Of a DNA stretch of 16,494 bases, positions 7,645-14,989 are shown piece after piece. The notes beneath the pieces were generated by a model. The model was given only the letters and a program-made list of their open reading frames with translations. It had not been told where the DNA came from and made no database searches. The stretch is from CAZIWX01 sp964543125. GTDB taxonomy: Bacteria; Fidelibacterota; UBA8477. Each line of letters starts with the position of its first letter. The first letter of the stretch is position 1. A program made the translations under genes and the position numbers. The DNA lies in contig CAZIWX010000055.1 of the NCBI GenBank assembly GCA_964543125.1, positions 1-16,494 of the forward strand. Reading direction: 5' to 3'.

Positions 7645-8703
7645 ATGGTAAACCACCTGCAACATTTGGTCACAACGCTGGATCGCCAAAATATGCTGAA
7701 TCACTTGAAAAATTTCCCGAACCACCTGCAAACCGCTTATGATTTGGTTAGGGATTATACTTTCAAGGTAAAACCCGGCGCGATCCAACAAGTGGTGATC
7801 CTTGGGATGGGTGGATCCGCAATTGGTGGCGAGATGAGTGTTGGCCTGTCTTATGAATTCGGTAAAGTTCCCTTTTTTATTTTTCGTAATTACCACATTC
7901 CTGACTGGGTTAGCGAACACTCATTGGTTTTGGCTGTGTCCTATTCCGGTAACACGGAAGAGACCCTGTCGGCATTGGATCAGGCGATTACTAAAAAGGC
8001 GTCCTTTATCGCGATTTCCAGCGGCGGTCAATTGGCAGCCATTGCCGATCGGGCTGGCGCGGATTTGATCCGGGTTCCACCGGGATTGCCGCCCCGGGCC
8101 GCCTTCGGGTATCTTTTTATGGCCCAATTGGCTACCTATTGCAAATTAGGCTTATTGGATATCCCCCTGGATCGGTGGATCAACGATATTATTCAGGAGA
8201 TCCGTCAAAATATTCAGCCGTTGCTACCGGAAGAAGTCGGTGGGAAAGCTTTCGAACTGGCACGCGCCTCGGAGGGCAAATTACCACTGATTTATACCGG
8301 ACCGGGGATCCTGGCGCCGGTGGGGATCCGTTGGAAGGGTCAGGTCAGCGAGAATGCTAAAATGTTGGCTTATCACAACGTGTATCCCGAGATGAACCAT
8401 AATGAGATTGTCGGATGGCGCCAAATACCAAAATTATTAAAGCAAATTGTCGTCATACATCTCCAGGATGAGTCGGATGATGAGCGAGTGGCAATTCGTA
8501 TGAGTAAAACCGGGCGTATGATTTCCCACCTGAGTGGTGGTATCTTTTATGTTAATTCAACCGGTTCGAATGTGATTTCACGGATTCTGTCTCTGGTTCA
8601 ACTGGGGGATTTCATGAGTTACTATTTGGCTTTGTTGAATCAGGAAGATCCTACCCCTGTGCTGGCAATAGATGAGTTGAAGGCATTTCTGGCCAGTGTT
8701 TGA
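7645..8703 (+). CDS. Bifunctional phosphoglucose/phosphomannose isomerase (PGI/PMI)
   Basis: This 352-residue protein belongs to the SIS-domain PGI/PMI family first described in archaea, which converts both glucose-6-P and mannose-6-P to fructose-6-P. Visible are GMGGSAIGGEM (54-64), SYSGNTEETLSAL (99-111), PPRAAFGY (149-156), SENAK with Glu236, and NHNEIVGW with His252. Glu236 and His252 are 16 residues apart, the same spacing as the catalytic pair Glu203 and His219 of the Pyrobaculum enzyme. The second SIS domain is divergent, as is normal in this family. The ATG has AGGAG 9 bases upstream, overlapping the previous gene's stop. With the phosphohexomutase at 5174 it forms a likely mannose-1-phosphate route. 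It may also be the cell's glycolytic PGI; no other is in the window. Confidence 0.9.
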   Translation: MVNHLQHLVTTLDRQNMLNHLKNFPNHLQTAYDLVRDYTFKVKPGAIQQVVILGMGGSAIGGEMSVGLSYEFGKVPFFIFRNYHIPDWVSEHSLVLAVSYSGNTEETLSALDQAITKKASFIAISSGGQLAAIADRAGADLIRVPPGLPPRAAFGYLFMAQLATYCKLGLLDIPLDRWINDIIQEIRQNIQPLLPEEVGGKAFELARASEGKLPLIYTGPGILAPVGIRWKGQVSENAKMLAYHNVYPEMNHNEIVGWRQIPKLLKQIVVIHLQDESDDERVAIRMSKTGRMISHLSGGIFYVNSTGSNVISRILSLVQLGDFMSYYLALLNQEDPTPVLAIDELKAFLASV

Positions 8704-8717
8704 ATGCGGTTAGAGTA

Positions 8718-8746
8718 TTGACACTGCCTTACCGAAACTCTAATTT
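8718..8746 (+). promoter_or_regulatory. Promoter candidate for the BFN-UVR gene
   Basis: A perfect TTGACA (8718-8723) is followed after 17 bases by TAATTT (8741-8746), which keeps the TAnnnT core of a -10 box. Initiation near 8753 would leave a leader of only about 11 bases before the ATG at 8764, just enough for the GTGAGG ribosome site. The gene could also be read from the upstream operon. Confidence 0.4.
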
Positions 8747-8763
8747 CAGCCTGTGGTGAGGTT

Positions 8764-9351
8764 ATGATCGAAGTCGTCATCAAAAGCATCATTTTTTTCG
8801 CTCCAAGTAACGGGTATACACTGCTCTTGCAGGCGGGTGAAAAAGCGTCGCGCCAGTTGCCGGTGATGGTCGGGCAATTTGAAGCTCAGGCAATTGCTTT
8901 GGCAATGGAAGGCATTGAGCTTCCTCGGCCCATGACGCATGACCTGCTTTCAAACGTGATCGATAAATTGGCATTAAGTCTTGAATCGGTAACTATTTCC
9001 GATCTCAAAGACGGCACCTTTTATGCTAAATTACGGCTCCGCACACCCCGCGGTATCCGGGAAATCGATGCCCGGCCCAGTGATGCGATTGCCATCGCTC
9101 TCCGCAGCAAGGCTTCAATCTATGTTGAGGATTGGATCATGGCGGAAGCGGGTGTCAACGTCCAGGTCAGAGCGGCCGCCATGGCCGAAGGCAAAGGAGA
9201 TCGTGAGCTGATTGCCCGTATGGATAAGCTCTCCAATATGGCGCGGCAGACCTATGAATTGGAGCAAAAACTGGATTCCGCCATTCAGGAGGAAAATTAC
9301 GAATTGGCTGCTCTGATTCGTGATCAACTCCGCGACTTGAACAATAATTGA
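8764..9351 (+). CDS. BFN-domain (DUF151) protein with C-terminal UVR motif
   Basis: This 195-residue protein has two parts. Residues 1 to about 130 are a bifunctional-nuclease (BFN/DUF151) domain: LPVMVGQFEAQAIALAMEG (32-50), RPMTHDLLSNVI (55-66), and RPSDAIAIALRSKASIYV (104-121) are its hallmarks. Residues 163-195 are a UVR motif like those at the ends of UvrB and UvrC (YELEQKLDSAIQEENYELA and following), a helical hairpin used for protein contact. Plant BFN relatives show RNase and DNase activity; the bacterial members are little studied, and their role in nucleic-acid repair or turnover is inferred. The start has a GTGAGG site very close to the ATG. It lies 60 bases after the PGI/PMI gene and is the last gene on this strand before the convergent rnc. 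Confidence 0.85.
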   Translation: MIEVVIKSIIFFAPSNGYTLLLQAGEKASRQLPVMVGQFEAQAIALAMEGIELPRPMTHDLLSNVIDKLALSLESVTISDLKDGTFYAKLRLRTPRGIREIDARPSDAIAIALRSKASIYVEDWIMAEAGVNVQVRAAAMAEGKGDRELIARMDKLSNMARQTYELEQKLDSAIQEENYELAALIRDQLRDLNNN

Positions 9352-9655
9352 TTTCATCAATATTTTAGCCTGCTTAAAAAAAATCACTGTTTAAAGTCTG
9401 GTCGAGGCTGATTGATATCGGTTTTTCAAAAGCGAACCCAATGGTTATTCCAGTAATGAACCGACTTAAAAAAAATTGATCAATGGACCAGCGTCCGCAA
9501 TTATCCGGTGCGGGATTTTCTCCGGGATGACATTCGGATGGGCGCTAGTGTCATTGTCCAGCATAGCCGGATTGCTCCCAGGGCCATTGCGGGCGGAGCG
9601 GAAGTGAAAGCCGGTCACTCAGTCCGAAGCTGATATTATCCCAAGTCTGGTGGGG
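9352..9655. other. Convergent intergenic region with coding-like debris
   Basis: This stretch between two converging genes holds no intact gene of normal size. Its first half is AT-rich and has a 12-base direct repeat, CTTAAAAAAAAT, at 9373-9384 and 9465-9476. The second half is GC-richer and contains an open frame (see 9456-9633). I saw no hairpin that would serve as a clear terminator for the BFN-UVR gene. Confidence 0.5.
9456..9633 (+). pseudogene. Possible decayed or frameshifted small reading frame
   Basis: A frame that is open from 9460 to the TGA at 9631-9633 has strongly coding-like composition: about 20 of 51 codons begin with G, and codons such as CGG, GAT, GTC and GCG resemble the neighbours. 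Its peptide includes a plausible MGASVIVQHSRIAP and AGGAEVKAGHSV. It has no good start. An ATG at 9456 lies one frame off, and would join this frame if the run of eight A at 9468-9475 were seven. That fits a frameshift in a homopolymer, a sequencing error, transcript slippage, or a gene remnant. No ribosome site precedes the ATG. I do not recognise the product, and chance is not excluded. Confidence 0.3.
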
Positions 9656-9691
9656 AAAAAATTAAACGGTTAATTTGGCTGTTAAGCAGCC
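9656..9691 (-). terminator. Probable transcription terminator after rnc
   Basis: Just past the rnc stop, read on the minus strand, comes GGCTG-CTTAA-CAGCC (9691-9677), then an AT-rich inverted repeat AAATTAA-CCGT-TTAATTT (9676-9659) running into a T tract that ends at 9656. The two hairpins and the T tract together suggest the end of the fab-rnc transcript. The GC hairpin is not directly next to the T run, so strength is uncertain. Confidence 0.4.
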
Positions 9692-9692
9692 A

Positions 9693-10484
9693 TTATTCCG
9701 AATGATGCTTGACCCCAAATAGGGCGTCCCAATTTTTTAAAGCATCTTCAGCAGCTAATTGGCTGGCTTCCTTTTTACTCTTGCCTTCACCAAAACCCGC
9801 AACTTCACCATTGATAATTACCTGCATGATATACAATGGTTCATGATCCGGGCCCGAAGTTTTAGTGATCTCATATTCCGGTGTTCCCAAATTGTGCCGC
9901 TGGCACCGCTCAATGAGTTGCCCTTTATAATTGAAGGATTGTAATTCATCAATGTAGGTGGGCCGATCGGTGATGATAAAACGCTGAATCAGCCGCGTGG
10001 CTGATTCCAAGCCACCATCCATATAAACCGCCGCAATGACCGCTTCCATTACATCCGCCAGAATTGAATTGGAGTCAACGGGTTTATTATGGTTGCTAAG
10101 GGATTTAGCCGTTAGTACCCAATTCCCAAGACCGACTTCACGGGCCCGATCCGCCAGATGATGGGTGTTTACCAAAATGGTCCGATATTTGGTGAGAGTA
10201 CCTTCGTTCAGGTCAGTGTGTTTTTGAAACAGATAGTCGGAAACCACCAACTCCAGCACCGCGTCACCTAAAAATTCCAATCGTTCATAAGAATAAGCAC
10301 GTTCTTGAGAAACAGCATAGGAAGTATGCGTCAGGGCTTTTTCCAGCAGGAATCGATTTTGGAAATGATAATCAATCGCCGTCTCAATTTTCGGTACAAT
10401 GTGGATGAATTCGGGTGAGTTTGGCTGGTTGAAATGGTTAGAAGATTTGTCTTTACGACCCGTTAACCAATGTAACCAGTTCAT
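9693..10484 (-). CDS. rnc: Ribonuclease III
   Basis: RNase III cuts double-stranded RNA in rRNA and mRNA processing. The 263 residues comprise an extra N-terminal segment (about 1-30), the nuclease domain with the signature ERLEFLGDAVLEL (67-79), and a C-terminal double-stranded RNA-binding domain (about 185-253) with GKSKKEASQLAAEDAL as its final helix region. Metal and catalytic residues are Glu70, Asp74, Asp144 and Glu147 (ILADVMEAVIAAVYMDGG). It is longer than the E. coli enzyme (226) because of the N-terminal extension, which is common outside Proteobacteria. The ATG has a GGAG site shortly upstream and lies 14 bases after the fabF stop, so it is the last gene of the fab operon. Confidence 0.95.
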   Translation of the reverse strand: MNWLHWLTGRKDKSSNHFNQPNSPEFIHIVPKIETAIDYHFQNRFLLEKALTHTSYAVSQERAYSYERLEFLGDAVLELVVSDYLFQKHTDLNEGTLTKYRTILVNTHHLADRAREVGLGNWVLTAKSLSNHNKPVDSNSILADVMEAVIAAVYMDGGLESATRLIQRFIITDRPTYIDELQSFNYKGQLIERCQRHNLGTPEYEITKTSGPDHEPLYIMQVIINGEVAGFGEGKSKKEASQLAAEDALKNWDALFGVKHHSE

Positions 10485-10498
10485 TCAGGACTCCGCGC

Positions 10499-11740
10499 TC
10501 AATCCTCGAATGTTTGGGCAATCAGGACGGCGTTATGCCCACCAAATCCAAATGAATTGCTCATGGCGGCGCGCACTTTGCGCTCAACCGCCCGGTTGGG
10601 TGTGTAGTCCAAATTGCATTCGGGATCCGGTGTCTCATAATTGATTGTGGGAGGAATGAGTCCTTTTTGAATGGCGCCTATCAGGGCCGCCAGCTCAATT
10701 CCGCCGGAAGCCCCCAGCAGGTGACCGGTCATGCTCTTGGTAGAGCTGATGGCCAGTTTACGGGCATGCTCACCAAATACTTTTTTAATGGCAGCCGTTT
10801 CGGTTTTGTCATTGAAAAGCGTAGAGGTACCGTGGGCATTGATATAATCGATGTCGCCGGGCTCTAATTTTGCGTCAGCGAGTGCAATTTTCATGGCGCC
10901 TTGAGCACTAATTCCGTCCGGCGCCGGGGTGGTGATGTGATACGCGTCCGCGGTCATACCAAAACCCGAGAGCTCGGCCAGAATGGGGGCGCCGCGAGTC
11001 CGGGCATGATCCAGACTTTCCAGCACAAAGATACCGGCCCCTTCCGCCATCACAAATCCATCGCGATCCAGATCGAAAGGCCGGGAAGCATGTTGGGGAT
11101 CGCCATTGCGAGTCGATAGCGCCTTCATATTGGCAAATCCATTGAGTGCCATGGGCGTAAGTGTGGCATCGGCCGCGCCGCAGATCATTACATCGGCATC
11201 ACCATAACGGATGGACCGCATTCCCAATCCCAGGGCGTGGTTGGCGGTGGCACAAGCTGAAGAAACCGAAAAATTAGGACCCCGGAATCCCCATTTGATG
11301 GCGATAAATCCCGAGCCGATGTCCGGGATCATCATGGGAATAAAGAAGGGACTGATGCGGCGATGTCCCCGAGTGATCAAGGCTGTGTGATTATCTTCAA
11401 ATACATGTAAGCCACCAACTCCGGATCCGACCAGAACGCCTACCCGTGTTGGATCGAAACTGCCTTCCAAAAGGCCGCTTTGTGCCAGAGCCTGATTGGC
11501 GCCATGGATCGCGTAAACGCAATAAGGATCCATCCGGCGGGCATCTTTGGGCTCAACGATATCATCAATGTTAACGGGCTCAACCTGTCCGGCGATGGTG
11601 ACGGGATATCCGGCCTCCACCCACTCGGGAATGGTGCGGATACCGTTTTTACCGCTGAACAAATTCGTCCAGAAGCCATCCACCGAATTCCCCAGTGGAG
11701 AAATTACTCCCATGCCAGTGATGACAACGCGCTTCGGCAT
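10499..11740 (-). CDS. fabF: 3-oxoacyl-[ACP] synthase II (KAS II)
   Basis: FabF condenses malonyl-ACP with a growing acyl-ACP in fatty-acid elongation. The 413 residues match the family length exactly. The thiolase-fold active site is complete: Cys163 in SSACATANHALG, His303 in NAHGTSTLFNDKTET, and Lys335 with His340 in STKSMTGHLLGASGG. Cys-His-His marks it as a decarboxylating elongation enzyme, not a FabH-type initiator. A GAGG site precedes the ATG at 11740. A 118-base gap separates it from acpP, larger than elsewhere in the operon; it holds a TTGACA without a convincing -10 partner. Confidence 0.95.
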   Translation of the reverse strand: MPKRVVITGMGVISPLGNSVDGFWTNLFSGKNGIRTIPEWVEAGYPVTIAGQVEPVNIDDIVEPKDARRMDPYCVYAIHGANQALAQSGLLEGSFDPTRVGVLVGSGVGGLHVFEDNHTALITRGHRRISPFFIPMMIPDIGSGFIAIKWGFRGPNFSVSSACATANHALGLGMRSIRYGDADVMICGAADATLTPMALNGFANMKALSTRNGDPQHASRPFDLDRDGFVMAEGAGIFVLESLDHARTRGAPILAELSGFGMTADAYHITTPAPDGISAQGAMKIALADAKLEPGDIDYINAHGTSTLFNDKTETAAIKKVFGEHARKLAISSTKSMTGHLLGASGGIELAALIGAIQKGLIPPTINYETPDPECNLDYTPNRAVERKVRAAMSNSFGFGGHNAVLIAQTFED

Positions 11741-11858
11741 TGCTACCTCACTCCTTTATCGCTTATTGCAAAGTGTCAAATATAACAATACATCAAACCG
11801 GATCGGTACAGGTCGACTGGTATATTGAAATTTATGTTATGGGAATACAGGAAGTCGT

Positions 11859-12092
11859 TTAGTTGGTTTTCTCGTCAATGTATTTAACCGCAGCACCAAC
11901 AGTTGTGATATTTTCAGCGTCTTCATCGGGAATCTCAATATCAAAGACCTCTTCGAATTGCATTATCAATTCGACGGTGTCCAATGAATCAGCCCCTAAA
12001 TCATCAATGAATGATGCTTCCTGAGTTACTTTTTGAACATCGACACCAAGTTTCTCAACAATGACATCTCTAACTTTTTCATAGGTACCCAT
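11859..12092 (-). CDS. acpP: Acyl carrier protein
   Basis: This 77-residue acidic four-helix protein carries acyl chains on a phosphopantetheine arm. The attachment site is Ser36 in LGADSLDTVELIMQFEE, followed by the conserved acidic recognition helix and IPDEDAENITTVGAAVKYI. The very strong ribosome site AGGAGGT (complement of 12102-12108, 9 bases before the ATG) fits the high expression expected for ACP. It sits between fabG and fabF in the classic order, but behind a likely terminator (12177-12206), so it may also have its own promoter in the 220-base gap upstream; I could not find a good consensus match for one. Confidence 0.96.
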   Translation of the reverse strand: MGTYEKVRDVIVEKLGVDVQKVTQEASFIDDLGADSLDTVELIMQFEEVFDIEIPDEDAENITTVGAAVKYIDEKTN

Positions 12093-12176
12093 CTGTTTCT
12101 AACCTCCTTCGGAATTGCCAAACAGTATGATTCTCGTACCGGGGAGAATTTTACCCGAATTCATGTCCCGGCCAGT

Positions 12177-12206
12177 AAAAAAGCACGTTGGAGAAAATTG
12201 TCCAAC
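12177..12206 (-). terminator. Probable intrinsic terminator between fabG and acpP
   Basis: On the minus strand GTTGGA (12206-12201), an 8-base loop, and TCCAAC (12192-12187) form a 6-bp hairpin, extendable by two more pairs past one mismatch. After four bases comes TTTTTT (12182-12177). This is the normal layout of a modest Rho-independent terminator, placed about 106 bases after the fabG stop. It may attenuate rather than fully stop transcription into acpP. Confidence 0.5.
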
Positions 12207-12312
12207 CTGCAAATATCGATGCATCTTAGAGAATTGCAAGGAAGGAATATTGCTTGGCTGTGTGTAATTATTAATCCTAAATAATTTGTCAGTATCATGT
12301 TCAACCGGGGTC

Positions 12313-13062
12313 TTAGCCCTGCATGACTAATCCACCGTCAACATTAAACACCTGACCAGTGATGTAAGCCGCTAAATCGGAAGCTAAAAAGGCAACCAGG
12401 TTGGCTACATCCCGGGCTTGTCCGATTCTACCGAGGGGAATCTGATTCTGGAGGCGAGTTTTAGCTTCAGCCGTTAAATTCAGGGTCATTTCCGTAGCGA
12501 TATATCCTGGCGCCACGGCATTAACGGTAATACCCCGCGAGGCCACTTCCCGCGCTAGGGATTTGGTAAAACCCAGGATGCCGGCTTTACTGGCGGAATA
12601 ATTGGTTTGGCCTGCGTTGCCCATTTGCCCAACCACGGAGCTGATATTGATGATCCGGCCGCTTCGGGCTTTCAACATGGGACGGATGACAGCCCGGGAA
12701 ACATTAAAGATGCTTTTAAGATTCACCGCCATAACAGCATCCCAATCGTCTTCTTTCAGGCGCAGGATGAGATTATCCCGGGTGATCCCGGCGTTGTTCA
12801 CCACAATATGAATGGCGCCCCAGGCATTCTGGGCGGACTGAATTAGATTCTGAGCTTCCGACGGTACGGAAACATCGCCGGCGATGCCCAAAGCCGTGTA
12901 GCCCTTAGTCTTGAATTCCGCGGCGACGCGCTCGCAATCTTCTATCTTCCGGCTGGAAATAACGACTTTGGCGCCGGCCGTGGCCAATGTCTCGGCAATC
13001 GCCCGCCCAATCCCCCGGGTTGATCCGGTAATAATCGCAACTTGATTTTGTAGCGTAATCAT
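12313..13062 (-). CDS. fabG: 3-oxoacyl-[ACP] reductase
   Basis: FabG reduces 3-oxoacyl-ACP with NADPH. It is a 249-residue classical short-chain dehydrogenase with the nucleotide loop TGSTRGIG (12-19), NNAG (89-92), and the catalytic set Asn114, Ser142, Tyr155 and Lys159 (YSASK). Basic residues after the second strand (SSRK) suit NADPH. The C-terminal VDGGLVMQG is typical of FabG. Its ATG overlaps the fabD stop by 4 bases (ATGA), so the two are probably translationally coupled; only a weak ribosome site is seen. The operon position confirms the fatty-acid role over other SDR functions. Confidence 0.95.
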   Translation of the reverse strand: MITLQNQVAIITGSTRGIGRAIAETLATAGAKVVISSRKIEDCERVAAEFKTKGYTALGIAGDVSVPSEAQNLIQSAQNAWGAIHIVVNNAGITRDNLILRLKEDDWDAVMAVNLKSIFNVSRAVIRPMLKARSGRIINISSVVGQMGNAGQTNYSASKAGILGFTKSLAREVASRGITVNAVAPGYIATEMTLNLTAEAKTRLQNQIPLGRIGQARDVANLVAFLASDLAAYITGQVFNVDGGLVMQG

Positions 13063-13976
13063 GCGGAAAGTTCTTCTAAATCTTCTTTGGTGCCGATCCC
13101 CTTGACCGCCACATCTCGATTGACGCGTTTGACCAGTCCTTGTAATACACGCCCCGGACCTATTTCAACGAATTCGGTAGCGCCGTCTTTGAGCATCTGG
13201 TTAACCGAATTTTCCCACAGAACGGGCGAATCGATTTGCCGGATCAGATTTTCACTCAGTTCATCCGGCTTGGTCGTGCTTCGGGCATTCACATTGCAGT
13301 ACACCGGAACCTGTGCGGGCCGAAAAGTTACGGTGCGAATGATCCGCGCCAAGGCCTCTTTGGCGCTGAGCATCAGGGGCGAATGAAAAGCCCCACCAAC
13401 ATTTAATTCTATCGCCTTTTTGGCGCCCGCCGTTTTGGCGGCTTCCATGGCGTATCTAACGGCTTCCTTGTCACCGGAAATCACAACCTGCCCCGGTGCA
13501 TTGAAATTGGCAGCTTGAACCACACCCCGCAAACTGGAATGCTTGATTACCAAGTCAAGGTCTTCCTGACCCAGGTTGATAATCGCAGCCATGGTTCCGG
13601 CCTGCTCTTCGCCGGCGATCTGCATGGCTTCAGCGCGCACCCTTACAATCTGGAGTGCATCCGCAAAACTCAAACTCCCGGCAGCGTAAAGCGCCGTGAA
13701 TTCGCCCAGACTATGGCCGGCGGTCATGTCGAAGGTGAAAGCTTTGGGCAACAGCGAATAATAAGCGGCACTGGCCACAAATATTGCCGGCTGGGTAACT
13801 TTCGTCTCGGTGAGACTTTCTAATGGTCCTTCAAAAGATAACTTGGCTATATCAAAGCCTAAAATATCGTTGGCTCCTCGATAAAGTTTCCGGATTCGAT
13901 CATGCGCTGCGTAAATATCCTGCGCCATTCCCACTTCTTGGGAAGCCTGTCCTGGAAATACTAATGCCCGCTTCAT
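13059..13976 (-). CDS. fabD: Malonyl-CoA:ACP transacylase
   Basis: FabD transfers malonyl from CoA to ACP, supplying the elongation unit. It has 305 residues, the usual length (E. coli 309). The nucleophile is Ser89 in GHSLG, the carboxylate-binding arginine is probably Arg114 (RVRAEAM), and the catalytic histidine is His198 in GAFHSP. The N-terminal oxyanion loop reads FPGQASQ rather than the more common FPGQGSQ; Gln10 and the serine are kept, so activity is likely normal. It starts one base after the fabH stop and overlaps fabG by 4 bases. Confidence 0.95.
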   Translation of the reverse strand: MKRALVFPGQASQEVGMAQDIYAAHDRIRKLYRGANDILGFDIAKLSFEGPLESLTETKVTQPAIFVASAAYYSLLPKAFTFDMTAGHSLGEFTALYAAGSLSFADALQIVRVRAEAMQIAGEEQAGTMAAIINLGQEDLDLVIKHSSLRGVVQAANFNAPGQVVISGDKEAVRYAMEAAKTAGAKKAIELNVGGAFHSPLMLSAKEALARIIRTVTFRPAQVPVYCNVNARSTTKPDELSENLIRQIDSPVLWENSVNQMLKDGATEFVEIGPGRVLQGLVKRVNRDVAVKGIGTKEDLEELSA

Positions 13977-13977
13977 C

Positions 13978-14985
13978 TCATTTACTCCTGGTTGGACCCC
14001 ATTTCAGTAAAATACTACCCCAGGTATAACCCGCTCCAAACGCCGCTAAAACAACATATTCACCATCATGCAACCGGTCTTCCTCCACGGCTTCTTTTAA
14101 CGCTACGGGAATGGTTGCCGCGGTAGTGTTGCCGTATTTGCCGATATTCAGCATGACTTTGTCCGGTGATAATCCCATCCGCCGAGCGGTGACATCAATA
14201 ATGCGTTTATTTGCCTGATGGGGTACGAAAAGTGCGATGTCATCACCCGTAATGTGGTTCTTTCCTAGGATATCGGTGCTGGCCGACGCCATACCCTCAA
14301 TGGCCCGCTTGTATACTGTCCGGCCATCCTGATAGATATAATGCTGATGATTGGCCACCGTTTCGGCCGTGGCCGGTAACCGGCTGCCGCCAGCTTTCTG
14401 GTTTAGCGCATCCGCACCGGAGCCATCAACAAATAGCATTGTATCAACTAAACCGTACTCCTCATCCCGGGAAGGTTCCAACAGGACAACGCCGGCGGCA
14501 TCACCAAACAGAATACAAGTATTCCGGTCGGTGTAATCCGTAATCGCACTCATGGTATCGGCACCTACCACCAGCACTTTTTTAGCGTTGCCGTTTTCAA
14601 TGAAACTGGCGCCGGTTCGCAAAGCAAATAAAAATCCCGAGCAGGCGGCGGACAAATCAAATCCCCAGGCCTTTCTGGCGCCAATAGCATTTTGAATCAA
14701 AGCCGCTGTAGCCGGAAACATCATATCCGGTGTTACGGTAGCGACGATAATAATATCGATTTCCGGGGCTGTTACACCGGTATCGGCAAATAATTTTTGA
14801 ATGGCGGCAATGGCCATATCGGAGGTGGCCTCGCCTTCTTTCACCAACCGGCGTTCACGGATGCCGGTGCGGGAAACGATCCACTCGTCATTAGTTTCCA
14901 CCATTGTTTCAAGTTCAGCGTTGGTGAGAATACGTTCCGGCAGGTATTTTGCCACACCGGTAATAGCAGCACGAATTTTAGTCAT
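13978..14985 (-). CDS. fabH: 3-oxoacyl-[ACP] synthase III (KAS III)
   Basis: FabH begins fatty-acid synthesis by joining an acyl-CoA primer to malonyl-ACP. The 335 residues contain the Cys-His-Asn triad: Cys115 in SAACSGFLFAL, His256 in PHQANKRI, and Asn286 in GKYGNTTAA. The N-terminus (DEWIVSRTGIRERR) is standard. It is slightly longer than E. coli FabH (317), with extra residues around 190-215. Whether the primer is acetyl-CoA or a branched acyl-CoA cannot be read from sequence alone. It starts 4 bases after plsX and ends one base before fabD. Confidence 0.95.
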   Translation of the reverse strand: MTKIRAAITGVAKYLPERILTNAELETMVETNDEWIVSRTGIRERRLVKEGEATSDMAIAAIQKLFADTGVTAPEIDIIIVATVTPDMMFPATAALIQNAIGARKAWGFDLSAACSGFLFALRTGASFIENGNAKKVLVVGADTMSAITDYTDRNTCILFGDAAGVVLLEPSRDEEYGLVDTMLFVDGSGADALNQKAGGSRLPATAETVANHQHYIYQDGRTVYKRAIEGMASASTDILGKNHITGDDIALFVPHQANKRIIDVTARRMGLSPDKVMLNIGKYGNTTAATIPVALKEAVEEDRLHDGEYVVLAAFGAGYTWGSILLKWGPTRSK

Positions 14986-14989
14986 GGGA

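Noticed and set aside
9508..9655. An open minus-strand frame in the same intergenic stretch (reading with TWDNISFGLSDR)
   Set aside because: It is short, has no start or ribosome site, and overlaps the better coding-like plus-strand frame; I take it as the shadow of that frame.
11741..11858. A perfect TTGACA on the minus strand upstream of fabF as a promoter
   Set aside because: The only -10-like sequence is 15 bases away (TAAAGG) and overlaps the ribosome site; spacing and match are too poor.
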